From NCBI GenBank assembly GCA_049644265.1, contig JBARRO010000261.1, forward strand, positions 1 through 20,868: a DNA stretch of 20,868 bases. Direction: 5' to 3'. How positions within the stretch are numbered: the first letter of the stretch is position 1; each line of letters starts with the position of its first letter. The position numbers and the translations under genes were made by a program. Shown piece by piece: positions 1 through 6,758 of this stretch. The notes below the pieces were generated by a model, which saw only the letters and a program-made list of their open reading frames with translations, did no database searches and was not told the DNA's origin. Origin of the DNA: JBARRO01 sp049644265. GTDB taxonomy: Bacteria > Bacteroidota > Ignavibacteria > UBA10030.

Positions 1-294
1 GATGCGCACTTCGTCTTTTCTGCCGTCCATTCGAATCTCGGTATCTTTGACATCTTCATCTGTTGACTCCGCAGACCCTTCAAACCAGCTGTCGTCCGGC
101 TCAATCTTTGCGGTGACGTCGACCTCATTCCGATCCCAAGGTGTTACAGTGATGCTTCCCTTGTAGGTATCGATGGAAACCAGGCCGCCTTTGCTGAGAG
201 GGAGGGTCTTGTGGACCTCCCGGGCTTCCTGACCCATGGCCAAAGTCAGGAACAATGCGGTTGACAGGAGGAGAATGGGGGCCGTTCGTTTCAT
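1..294 (-). CDS. Exported DUF4097-like beta-strand protein, N-terminal part
   Basis: This is the first 98 codons of a gene that runs off the left edge of the window. It starts at ATG (292-294) and stays open to base 1. The N-terminus, MKRTAPILLLSTALF, is a basic residue cluster plus a hydrophobic stretch ending near AMGQEA, which is a typical signal peptide. The mature part reads LSKGGLVSIDTYKGSITV followed by TPWDRNEVDV. This short beta-strand pattern of G-x-(L/V)-x-(I/V) and G-x-I-x-V is like the DUF4097 / putative adhesin family of periplasmic or surface proteins. There is no Shine-Dalgarno, and the bases before ATG are ATTCCC. Export is well supported. The family is a judgement from pattern, and the function is unknown. 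Confidence 0.6.
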   Translation of the reverse strand, partial: MKRTAPILLLSTALFLTLAMGQEAREVHKTLPLSKGGLVSIDTYKGSITVTPWDRNEVDVTAKIEPDDSWFEGSAESTDEDVKDTEIRMDGRKDEVRI

Positions 295-468
295 GGGAAT
301 GCTCCGTAATCTTTTAATCACTTACGAGTTTGCGAACAGTGAAGTTTCAGGAAATGTTGTAGAACGGACCGCAAGTACGAGGATTTGTCGCCCATCAGGG
401 ACCGTCCTCTTTAGACTTTCTCAGTCAAAGAAAGGTTGCACCTGACAAAGACAATGTAGCGGCTGGTA
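295..468. other. Intergenic gap, no gene seen
   Basis: This 174-base gap lies between the end of the hydrolase gene and the start of the DUF4097-like gene, both on the minus strand. No convincing reading frame, strong hairpin with a T run, or repeat block was found. A weak 6-bp inverted match (CTTTCT and AGAAAG near 416-434) is too short to call a terminator. The gap probably holds the promoter of the DUF4097-like gene. Confidence 0.4.
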
Positions 469-1326
469 TCAGTGATGTGAAGATGTCACGCGGAATGCAA
501 ACTCTCTCACTTTCTCAAAATAGCCTGTTCCTCCCACAGAATAGGTATCATTGTGGTCCGCGCCTTCGATGGAATAGAACTCCTTCGGTTCATTGGCCGA
601 TTCGAAGAGTTTTCGTCCGAGTCCGAACGGGATGATTCGATCCTTGGAACCGTGGAGGAAGAGAATAGGGGGAGTGAGTGTTCGAATCCTGTCGATCGAG
701 TTCAATTTTGTCCTCAGGAGGAATCGGAAGGGAAGGAATGGGTATGCGGATTTGGCGACATCCTGAGCGGAAGTAAAGGTTGACTCGAGGATGAGACCCG
801 CGGCAGGACAATGCGTGGCAACGTCCACAGCGACTGCTCCGCCCAGGCTCGTTCCCCAGAGAATCATCCTGGTTGGGTCGACTTCGGGGAGTCGGATCGC
901 ATACTCATAAGCGGCTTTTCCGTCACGATAGATGCCCAATTCCGACGGCGTTCCCTCACTCCTCCCGTATCCTCGATAGTCGTACATCAACACATTGAAT
1001 CCGGCTCTTTGGAGATGCCTGAGGAAATCGAGGCGATGGGAGACGTTCCCGGCATTCCCGTGGGAAACAACTGCGGTCGCGACGGGATTTTCGGCAGGGA
1101 TAAACCACCCATGAAGCTTGAGCCCGTCTTCCGTGACAATCCAGCAGTCGCGTATATCCTGTGAGCGTGCGGCAATGTCGTAGTATCCGGACGGGTACTT
1201 CGAAGGAAAGAAGATGAAGGATTCTTCAAAGAACATGAGGAGGATCGACCAGATGGCGACAGCAACCACCGCGGCAATGAGTACCTGAAGCAGGAATTTC
1301 CATGCACGTCGGCCGTTGATGGACAT
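469..1326 (-). CDS. Membrane-anchored alpha/beta hydrolase (BEM46/ABHD13-like, S33-type)
   Basis: This is a 285-residue serine hydrolase. Residues 11-33 form one hydrophobic N-terminal helix (anchor or uncleaved signal), so the catalytic domain probably faces the periplasm. Visible family motifs are the oxyanion-loop HGNAGN (89-94), YDYRGYGRSEG (115-125), nucleophile elbow GTSLGG with Ser160, acid Asp229 in HGSKDR, and His258 in GADHND. Together they give a complete Ser-Asp-His triad. This layout is typical of BEM46/ABHD12/ABHD13-type hydrolases, whose substrates in bacteria are mostly unknown. The start lies 11 bases after the ackA stop, so it is likely the second gene of an ackA operon. No Shine-Dalgarno is visible; TTTCCCG precedes ATG. 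The fold and triad are certain, the substrate is not. Confidence 0.9.
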   Translation of the reverse strand: MSINGRRAWKFLLQVLIAAVVAVAIWSILLMFFEESFIFFPSKYPSGYYDIAARSQDIRDCWIVTEDGLKLHGWFIPAENPVATAVVSHGNAGNVSHRLDFLRHLQRAGFNVLMYDYRGYGRSEGTPSELGIYRDGKAAYEYAIRLPEVDPTRMILWGTSLGGAVAVDVATHCPAAGLILESTFTSAQDVAKSAYPFLPFRFLLRTKLNSIDRIRTLTPPILFLHGSKDRIIPFGLGRKLFESANEPKEFYSIEGADHNDTYSVGGTGYFEKVREFAFRVTSSHH

Positions 1327-1337
1327 CGGGAAAGACG

Positions 1338-2585
1338 CTACCAGCGTCGTGGCGCGTCCTTAATACTCCGAACTGTGTCGCGGGCGATCAGGAGTTCTTC
1401 GTTGGTCGGAATGACGAACACCTTCATCCGGCTCTTTCCGGACTGGACCTCCCCTTCCTTCCCAGCCACCATGGCCTTGTTGCGTGCCTCGTCGATCTCG
1501 ATTCCCAAAAACTCGAGCCCCGTGACGATCCGCTGCCGGACGACTGCAGAATTTTCTCCGATACCCCCCGTGAACACGAGCGCATCGGCACCGGACATCT
1601 CTGCGAGGTAGGCGCCGATGTATTTCTTCGCGCGATGGCAGAAGATGTCGAGCGCCAGCGAGGCGCGGCGGTCTTTGTGTTCCTGCTCTTCTGCAAGAAG
1701 GTCGCGCATGTCGTTCGTCAGGCCGGAGAGCCCCAGCAGCCCTGACTGCTTGTTCAGGACGGTGTCGATTTCGGTAAGGGACATCCCTTCCTTGTGTGCC
1801 AGAAACTCGATGACGGAGGGGTCGATGTCGCCTCCGCGGGTTCCCATAACGAGTCCCTCGAGCGGGGTCAGCCCCATCGAAGTGTCGTAAGACTCGCCTG
1901 CTTTGATGGCACACGCAGAACAACCGTTGCCAAGGTGGAGTGTAATAATGTTCGTCTCCTCCCGTGTTTTCCCGGTAAGCTGGCGGTAGCGGTAGGCTAC
2001 ATACCTGTGCGAGGTTCCGTGAAAGCCATATCGACGGATCTTGTGACGGCGATAAAGCTGATAGGGTATGGCATAGAGGTACGAGACTTCCGGCATCGTC
2101 GAGTGGAAGGACGTGTCGAACACCGCCACCTGCGGCACTCCGACTCCGAGCAACTCGCGGGCTGCGTAGATGCCTTTGAGGTTCGCAGGATTGTGCAACG
2201 GTGCGAGTTCGATCGTGTCTTCGATACCCTCGATCACGTCATCGGTGATGATGACGGATTTTGTGAACCTCTCGGCGCCATGCACGACGCGATGTCCGAC
2301 GGCATGGATATCGGCGAGCGATTGAATTCCCGGGATCTTCGCGTCGGGCGAGATCATCCATCGGACGACGAAGTCGAGTGCTGCGCGATGGTCGCGGAGC
2401 GGCGTTGCGAGCTTTACGGCCGGACTTCCCGTGACCTGGAGAGTCAGAAGGGCCTGGGAGCCGATTCTTTCGATGAGACCTTTGGCCTTTTGCTTGTCTC
2501 CGTCTTTGTCGATGACGTCGAGATCGGTTTCAATGATTTGGAATTTTAAGGAAGAACTTCCGCAATTAAGGACGAGGATATTCAT
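1338..2585 (-). CDS. ackA: Acetate kinase
   Basis: This 415-residue protein catalyses ATP + acetate to acetyl phosphate + ADP, and in the reverse direction makes ATP from acetyl phosphate in fermentative metabolism in the cytoplasm. It shows the family signatures along its whole length: N-terminal MNILVLNCGSSSLKF with Asn7, GHRVVHG with Arg99, VFDTSFH with Asp157, RRYGFHGTSH with His189, HLGNGCS, GLVMGTRGGDIDP with Arg250, FTGGIGENS, and the C-terminal PTNEELLIARD. Length is normal for AckA. No phosphotransacetylase gene adjoins it; the next gene downstream is the hydrolase, 11 bases away. The start is ATG at 2583-2585, preceded by CCTCCC rather than a Shine-Dalgarno. An insertion-like charged stretch near residues 24-36 (DVIDKDGDKQK) is slightly unusual but common in variation of this loop. 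Confidence 0.98.
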   Translation of the reverse strand: MNILVLNCGSSSLKFQIIETDLDVIDKDGDKQKAKGLIERIGSQALLTLQVTGSPAVKLATPLRDHRAALDFVVRWMISPDAKIPGIQSLADIHAVGHRVVHGAERFTKSVIITDDVIEGIEDTIELAPLHNPANLKGIYAARELLGVGVPQVAVFDTSFHSTMPEVSYLYAIPYQLYRRHKIRRYGFHGTSHRYVAYRYRQLTGKTREETNIITLHLGNGCSACAIKAGESYDTSMGLTPLEGLVMGTRGGDIDPSVIEFLAHKEGMSLTEIDTVLNKQSGLLGLSGLTNDMRDLLAEEQEHKDRRASLALDIFCHRAKKYIGAYLAEMSGADALVFTGGIGENSAVVRQRIVTGLEFLGIEIDEARNKAMVAGKEGEVQSGKSRMKVFVIPTNEELLIARDTVRSIKDAPRRW

Positions 2586-2618
2586 GGGAGGTTTTGGAAA
2601 GAGTGGTCAAACGCAAGA

Positions 2619-2647
2619 GTGAAAAGTGAAAGGTGAAACGTGAAGCG
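2619..2647 (+). repeat. GTGAAAN heptamer tandem block
   Basis: Four uninterrupted 7-base units follow one another: GTGAAAA, GTGAAAG, GTGAAAC, GTGAAGC, then GT. Only the last bases vary. The block lies in the divergent gap between ackA and the cupin gene, 34 bases upstream of the ackA start. Confidence 0.85.
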
Positions 2648-2669
2648 TACACCAGATTTACTGTTGGTC

Positions 2670-2700
2670 GCTGACAGCTGATAGCTGACCGCTAATTGCT
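2670..2700 (+). repeat. GCTGAYN heptamer tandem block
   Basis: Units in exact 7-base register are GCTGACA, GCTGATA, GCTGACC and GCTAATT, followed by GCT. The same word family returns before the helicase start (3353-3373) and inside the split helicase (4392-4464). It lies in the same divergent gap as the GTGAAAN block. Confidence 0.85.
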
Positions 2701-2816
2701 TCCTCAACTTACTCCTTTGTTCCTGAAAACTCAAGGCGGTGACCGGTTTCGTTTTTTCTCATTTTAGCGTATCTTCTCGCATCCGAGAAAGTTCATTTGT
2801 GGAAGAAGGTGCCAGG

Positions 2817-3182
2817 ATGATGATTGCGAAAGTCAGTCTGAAAGAAAAACTTGACCGTTTCCAGGATCGATGGTCTCCCAAAATTGTCGGTGAGCTGAAC
2901 GATTCGTACGTGAAGCTTGTGAAGGTGAAGGGGGAATTTCAATGGCACCATCATGACAAGGAAGATGAACTCTTTCTCGTGGTTAAGGGGAAGCTCACGA
3001 TCAGGTTTCGGGATGGAGATGTTCATTTGCAGGAGGGTGAATTTGTGATTGTGCCGAAGGGCGTTGAGCATTTGCCCGTTGCTGAAGAGGAAGCCCATAT
3101 TCTTCTGCTCGAGCCCAAAACGACGTTAAATACGGGGAATGTGAGGAGCGGGAGGACGGTGGAAAAGCTGGAGCGGATATGA
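2817..3182 (+). CDS. Small single-domain cupin protein
   Basis: This is a 121-residue protein made of one double-stranded beta-helix (cupin) domain. Cupin motif 1 is visible at residues 39-58: G, then W43, H44, H46, then E51 and G58. Motif 2 is PKGVEH at 80-85 with His85. These supply the usual metal-binding His, His, Glu, His set. Small cupins of this type include isomerases, dioxygenases and sugar- or ligand-binding proteins, so the reaction cannot be named. The open frame extends upstream to 2739, but ATG 2817 is preferred because the cupin fold begins just after it and a purine-rich AAGGTGCCAGG precedes it. The gene stands alone between two repeat-filled gaps and diverges from ackA. Confidence 0.88.
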   Translation: MMIAKVSLKEKLDRFQDRWSPKIVGELNDSYVKLVKVKGEFQWHHHDKEDELFLVVKGKLTIRFRDGDVHLQEGEFVIVPKGVEHLPVAEEEAHILLLEPKTTLNTGNVRSGRTVEKLERI

Positions 3183-3193
3183 TATGGAGTAGG

Positions 3194-3220
3194 GAGTCTA
3201 TGAGTCTGTGAGTCTATGAG
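3194..3220 (+). repeat. GAGTCTAT octamer tandem block
   Basis: Three 8-base units (GAGTCTAT, GAGTCTGT, GAGTCTAT) plus GAG begin 12 bases after the cupin stop codon. The same octamer reappears 8.9 kb away in the leader of the CI-like repressor (12078-12109), and a single unit lies at 11131-11138. Confidence 0.85.
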
Positions 3221-3310
3221 AAGATGCAAGTTGAGGGTTTGAAGTCTCTAGTTTCGGGTTGAATATCCTATTCTCTTGTCTCCAATCCTCCTTCACCAGA
3301 CCTACGTAGG

Positions 3311-3373
3311 AACTGTTAACTGACAACTGGTAACTGACTACTGACAATGACCGCTGAAAGCTGATCGCTGACT
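3311..3373 (+). repeat. AACTGAC-to-GCTGAYC heptamer block upstream of the helicase
   Basis: This is a nearly continuous run of nine 6-8 base words: AACTGTT, AACTGAC, AACTGGT, AACTGACT, ACTGACA, ATGACC, GCTGAAA, GCTGATC, GCTGACT. The word changes part-way from AACTGAC to GCTGAYC without breaking the approximate 7-base rhythm. The run ends 6 bases before the TTG start of the helicase, where a ribosome site would be expected. Confidence 0.85.
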
Positions 3374-3379
3374 GTCTCC

Positions 3380-4369
3380 TTGAAGAAATTCACCCTAAAA
3401 ACCCTTCCCACCGACCATCTCCATCTGATTGATCCCAAGAACTTGCGGATCAATTACAAACAGGAGCTCAACGGTGCACAGTACGAGGCGGTAACGTCGG
3501 TAAACGGTCCGCATCTCATTATTGCGGGGGCTGGAACGGGGAAGACAAGGACCGTTGTCTACCGCGTGGCCTATCTGGTTGAGTTGGGTGTCAAGCCTGA
3601 TGCGGTTCTTTTGTTGACCTTCACACGCAAGGCTGCGCAGGATATGCTGCGACGGGCTGCAATTCTGCTCGACAGCCGGTGTGAGCAGATTGCGGGCGGC
3701 ACATTCCATTCGTTCGCAAACTCCGTCCTGCGCAAGTACGCCTCGAAACTCGGCTACGAAATGAACTTCACCATCCTCGATCAGGGCGACGCAGAAGATG
3801 TCGTCAATCTGATCCGCACCCGCCTGAAATTCGACACCAAGGAGAAACGTTTCCCGCGAAAGGAGGCCCTCTACGATCTCTACAGCCGCTCGGTCAATAC
3901 TCTGACGCCGACAAAGGAACTCCTCGCTTCGGACTATCCGCAGTATCTCGAGCTCGAAGGGGATATCCAGATCATCCACACAACATACGTGCAATACAAG
4001 CGTGAGCACAACCTGATGGACTACGACGATCTGCTCCTCAACCTGGCGCTCCTCCTCAGGCAGAACGAGTCGATCCGCGCTGTCCTTTCGGACCGATACA
4101 AATACATCATGGTTGACGAGTATCAGGATACGAATAAGGTTCAGGCGGAGATCGTGAAGCTCCTGGCCTTCAAACACAAGAACATCATGGTGGTGGGAGA
4201 CGATGCCCAGTCGATTTATTCGTTCCGGGGGTCCACGATCAAGAATATCATGGAATTTCCAACGGAGTTTCCGGATTGCAGGGTGATCAAGCTCGAGGAG
4301 AACTTCAGAAGCACGCAGCCGATATTGAACCTGGCGAACGAGATTCTCAAGCGGGGAAGTCACGAGTGA
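3380..4369 (+). CDS. UvrD/Rep-type ATP-dependent DNA helicase, N-terminal half (split gene)
   Basis: This is the 329-residue front half of a superfamily 1A 3'-5' helicase that unwinds DNA in repair and replication restart. Visible motifs: Q-motif region LNGAQYEAV (30-38), Walker A GAGTGKT (50-56), Ia LTFTRKAA (79-86), motif II DEYQDTN (246-252), motif III GDDAQSIYSFRG (273-284) and motif IV ENFRSTQ (307-313). It stops six codons after EILK at a TGA inside repeat-like DNA. Motifs V and VI are in the next frame (4468-5487). An intact family member would run straight on from ANEIL into the (Y)KELYT region, so the gene is interrupted, not naturally short. The start is TTG; the only nearby ATG (3347) meets a stop after five codons. 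No Shine-Dalgarno is seen (CTCC precedes TTG). Alone it lacks the arginine-finger motif and should not be an active helicase. Confidence 0.9.
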   Translation: MKKFTLKTLPTDHLHLIDPKNLRINYKQELNGAQYEAVTSVNGPHLIIAGAGTGKTRTVVYRVAYLVELGVKPDAVLLLTFTRKAAQDMLRRAAILLDSRCEQIAGGTFHSFANSVLRKYASKLGYEMNFTILDQGDAEDVVNLIRTRLKFDTKEKRFPRKEALYDLYSRSVNTLTPTKELLASDYPQYLELEGDIQIIHTTYVQYKREHNLMDYDDLLLNLALLLRQNESIRAVLSDRYKYIMVDEYQDTNKVQAEIVKLLAFKHKNIMVVGDDAQSIYSFRGSTIKNIMEFPTEFPDCRVIKLEENFRSTQPILNLANEILKRGSHE

Positions 4370-4467
4370 TTGCGCAGATTTCATTTTTTTAGCTAATACT
4401 AATCGCAAACCGCTAATCGTTTTCCACCGGCTCCCACTGATTGCTAACTGCTGAACTGCTGACCGCC
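4356..4467 (+). repeat. Repeat cassette splitting the helicase gene
   Basis: This is about 110 bases of non-coding DNA between the two helicase halves; its exact edges are uncertain by several codons. It contains a GCAGATT-family remnant (TTGCGCAGATTTCA, 4370-4383), a T run, words GCTAATA, CTAATCG, CAAACC, GCTAATCG (4392-4419), a 21-base spacer, then GCTAACT, GCTGAACT, GCTGACC, GCC (4443-4467) directly before ATG 4468. These are the same word families as in the gaps at 2670, 3353 and 5493. It brings in stop codons and changes the frame (front half codons start at positions 2 mod 3, rear half at 1 mod 3). Confidence 0.8.
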
Positions 4468-5487
4468 ATGTACTACAAAGAACTCTACACCAGAAAATCC
4501 GGCGGATCGATGCCGCAGCTTGTTTCTGCAGAGAACGAGAACATGCAGTCGCGCTATGTCGTGCAGAAGATTCTCGAGCTTCGGGAGCAGGGGATTCCGC
4601 TTGAAGAAATTGCCGTGCTCTTCCGCTCATCGTTCCTCTCGTTCGACCTGGAAATTGAGCTGACGAAAGCCAACATTCCCTTTGCAAAGTTCGGCGGGTT
4701 CAAGTTCATCGAGACCGCCCATGTCAAGGACGTGATTGCGTACCTCCGCGTCCTCGAGAATCCGCGCGATGTCGTTTCGTGGAATCGCATTCTTCTGTTG
4801 ATCGACGGTGTCGGTCCGAGAACAGCGGAAAAAGTGATCGACGATATTCTCAAGAAAAGAGTCACGGCGGCAACAGATCAGGAGACTCTTCCTACCACCA
4901 AATTCTGGATGCAGTTCAACGACTACTCGGACAATATCGGGAAATTGTTCGGCGTGCTAAAAAACGTGGCTTCCCCAAATGTTGCGCCGGCCGAAAAGGC
5001 GTATCAGATCCTCCAGTACTATGACCCGATCCTTCGGACCCGCTATGACGATCATCAAAAAAGAAAAAAAGACCTCGAGATGTTCCAGAATATCACCGAA
5101 CGGTACAAGGAGATCGGCACGCTCCTGACGGACCTTGCCCTGGAGCCGCCGAACGAGAGCATCGTCGATGTCGAATCCCCGGGTCCCGAAGAGGAATTCC
5201 TCACTCTCTCGACCATCCACAGCGCCAAAGGCCTGGAGTGGAACTCGGTTTTCGTTATTTATGCGCTCGAAGGCCGGTTCCCGGCTATGCGCGCCGTTGC
5301 CACCGACGATGAACTTGAAGAAGAGCGCCGCTTGATGTACGTCGCCTGCACAAGAGCCAAGGAGAATCTGGTTATCACCTATCCGATGAATATCTACGAC
5401 CGCGAGAGCGGAATGATCTTAACCAAGCCATCAAGGTTCATTCAGGGTATTGGAGAGAATTTGCTGGAGCCGTGGGTGGTGGAGTAG
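4468..5487 (+). CDS. UvrD/Rep-type ATP-dependent DNA helicase, C-terminal half (split gene)
   Basis: This is the 339-residue rear half of the helicase that begins at 3380. It opens with MYYKELYTRKSGG, which is the point where family members continue after the ANEIL helix. It then carries VLFRSSFLSFDLE, the GGFKF region (motif IVa area), a helical 2B domain (about 90-235), motif V LSTIHSAKGLEW (about 247-258) and motif VI ERRLMYVACTRAKENL (about 286-301) with the arginine finger. Both halves together give about 660 residues, normal for the family, so little or no coding sequence has been lost. ATG 4468 is preferred; a TTG at 4441 lies inside the repeat words. No Shine-Dalgarno is present. It could be made by reinitiation and pair with the front half, or be a dead remnant. 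The absence of further damage along this frame argues for a recent event or retained function. Confidence 0.88.
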   Translation: MYYKELYTRKSGGSMPQLVSAENENMQSRYVVQKILELREQGIPLEEIAVLFRSSFLSFDLEIELTKANIPFAKFGGFKFIETAHVKDVIAYLRVLENPRDVVSWNRILLLIDGVGPRTAEKVIDDILKKRVTAATDQETLPTTKFWMQFNDYSDNIGKLFGVLKNVASPNVAPAEKAYQILQYYDPILRTRYDDHQKRKKDLEMFQNITERYKEIGTLLTDLALEPPNESIVDVESPGPEEEFLTLSTIHSAKGLEWNSVFVIYALEGRFPAMRAVATDDELEEERRLMYVACTRAKENLVITYPMNIYDRESGMILTKPSRFIQGIGENLLEPWVVE

Positions 5488-5492
5488 GATTT

Positions 5493-5546
5493 GATTTCGC
5501 AGATTTAGCGCAGATTACAGATTTCGCAGATGAACGCAGATTGATT
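5493..5546 (+). repeat. GCAGATT-family block after the helicase stop
   Basis: Starting 6 bases after the helicase stop, GCAGATT-like words recur at about 10-11 base spacing (starts at 5499, 5510, 5526 and 5536). Bases 5507-5546 match 18731-18770 at 39 of 40 positions. The words read on the coding strand of the flanking genes. Confidence 0.85.
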
Positions 5547-5551
5547 TTCCG

Positions 5552-5595
5552 TTGAACCTTGAACCCACAACTTTGAACCTTGAACTTTGAACTTG
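5552..5595 (+). repeat. TTGAACY heptamer block
   Basis: Units are TTGAACC, TTGAACC, a 7-base deviant, TTGAACC, TTGAACT, TTGAACT, then TG. The block directly follows the GCAGATT block and lies about 80 bases before the aminotransferase start. The same pair of blocks in the same order occurs before uvrB. Confidence 0.85.
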
Positions 5596-5675
5596 TTTCT
5601 TCATATATGCGTTCCCTCAATTTCCATACTCCCTTGCTCCACCGCGCCGTCGCGCACCATTGACCAGTACAGACG

Positions 5676-6758
5676 ATGACTCCAGCACAAGACCCGTTAG
5701 ATTCCACCGCTTCCACCCTCCACCTCGACCGCAACGAAAACCTGTACGGTCCGGCTCCGAAGTGTTTTGAGGTGTTGAGAAATATCACTGCCGAGGAATT
5801 AAGTGTCTACTCGAGGGACTTCACGCGCGGAGTCAAGAGCCGGCTCTCCGAACGGCTCGCCCGGGAGCTCAAGGTTCCTGAGCCCCAAGTGCTCATCAGC
5901 GAGGGCAGTGAGGATATGCTCAAGCAGGCAGTTCACTGCTATCTGGGCCCCGGAGAGAAGATGCTCTGTCCCGCGCAGTCCTGGTGGTACTATCGGAAGG
6001 TGGCGTCGGAAGTCGGCGGTGAGACCATTACCTACTCTCTGAAAGAGGGGAGCTCATCCTACCTGTATGATGTCGATGAGATGATCCGCATGTACGAAAA
6101 AGAATCGCCACGCGTTGTGCTGATTGCCTCACCCAACAATCCCACCGGAAACTCTTTTCCGGACGGAGCGCTGGAACGGCTGACGGAGGCGCTCAAAGAA
6201 AGCATCGTCATTCTCGATGAGGCGTACTGGGGATTTGGAGACCTTTCCAACGAACGAGTGTCGCAGCTCGTCGCCCGTTACAGAAATCTTCTCGTCCTGC
6301 GAACCTTTTCGAAATACTACGCTCTTGCGGGCGCACGCGTTGCTTTCGCGATCGCGGGCACAAGCCTCAGCCGACTGACCAGGTTCGCGTCGCGATATCT
6401 CGGCTACAACCGCATCTCGGAAGTTCTTGCTCTTGCCGCACTCGATTCTCCGGAATACTACCGCGGGGTCAGCCAGTTCATGCAGGAGGACCGCAAGCGG
6501 TATGCAGAATTCTTTGTCCGCCATGAAGGATTCCGTTGCTACGCTTCTGATGCGAACTTCGTTCTGGTCAGAATTCCTCCCAACCTCAAGACACCCCTTC
6601 GGAAATTCCTGGAGCAAAGGAAAATCTTTGTGAAGTTTTTCACGGAGCCCGAGTTTCAAAACCACATGCGAATCACGGTAGGTACCGGCGAACAGAATCT
6701 CCTTCTCCTTCAAGCCTTCGAGGCATTTCTCCGCACGCGGACCGGAGTTTCTGCGTGA
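5676..6758 (+). CDS. HisC-like PLP-dependent aminotransferase (class I/II)
   Basis: This 360-residue fold-type I PLP enzyme resembles histidinol-phosphate aminotransferase and its relative CobD. Visible motifs: LDRNENLYGP (17-26, family LDxNENPYGP), EGSEDMLKQ (76-84), ASPNNPTGN (151-159) with the cofactor Asn, LDEAYWGF (180-187) with Asp181, TFSKYYALAGARVAF (210-224) with Lys213 as Schiff-base lysine, and RITVGTGEQN (332-341) with a substrate-binding Arg332. The usual YPD element is replaced by VYSRDF. No other his genes are near. Its stop overlaps the start of a cytidylyltransferase by 4 bases, so it more likely serves headgroup synthesis than histidine synthesis. Transamination of a phosphorylated or phosphono substrate, or CobD-like decarboxylation of an amino acid phosphate, are both possible. 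The start is ATG 5676, and no Shine-Dalgarno is obvious. Confidence 0.85.
   Translation: MTPAQDPLDSTASTLHLDRNENLYGPAPKCFEVLRNITAEELSVYSRDFTRGVKSRLSERLARELKVPEPQVLISEGSEDMLKQAVHCYLGPGEKMLCPAQSWWYYRKVASEVGGETITYSLKEGSSSYLYDVDEMIRMYEKESPRVVLIASPNNPTGNSFPDGALERLTEALKESIVILDEAYWGFGDLSNERVSQLVARYRNLLVLRTFSKYYALAGARVAFAIAGTSLSRLTRFASRYLGYNRISEVLALAALDSPEYYRGVSQFMQEDRKRYAEFFVRHEGFRCYASDANFVLVRIPPNLKTPLRKFLEQRKIFVKFFTEPEFQNHMRITVGTGEQNLLLLQAFEAFLRTRTGVSA

Noticed and set aside
3194..3373. CRISPR array interpretation of the tandem repeats
   Set aside because: Units are 7-8 bases and contiguous, with no 28-37 base repeats, no unique spacers and no cas genes in the window.
4370..4467. Group I/II intron or intein explanation for the split helicase
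   Set aside because: The insert is only about 110 bases, lacks intron or intein motifs, and is made of the same words as ordinary gaps.
3395..4687. Minus-strand open frame of 430 codons across the helicase split
   Set aside because: It spans both helicase coding parts and the repeat cassette, has no recognisable domain, and would require the well-supported helicase frames to be false.
5676..6758. Naming the aminotransferase hisC
   Set aside because: No histidine biosynthesis genes adjoin it, and it is translationally coupled to a cytidylyltransferase and CDP-alcohol transferase; the YPD element is also altered.
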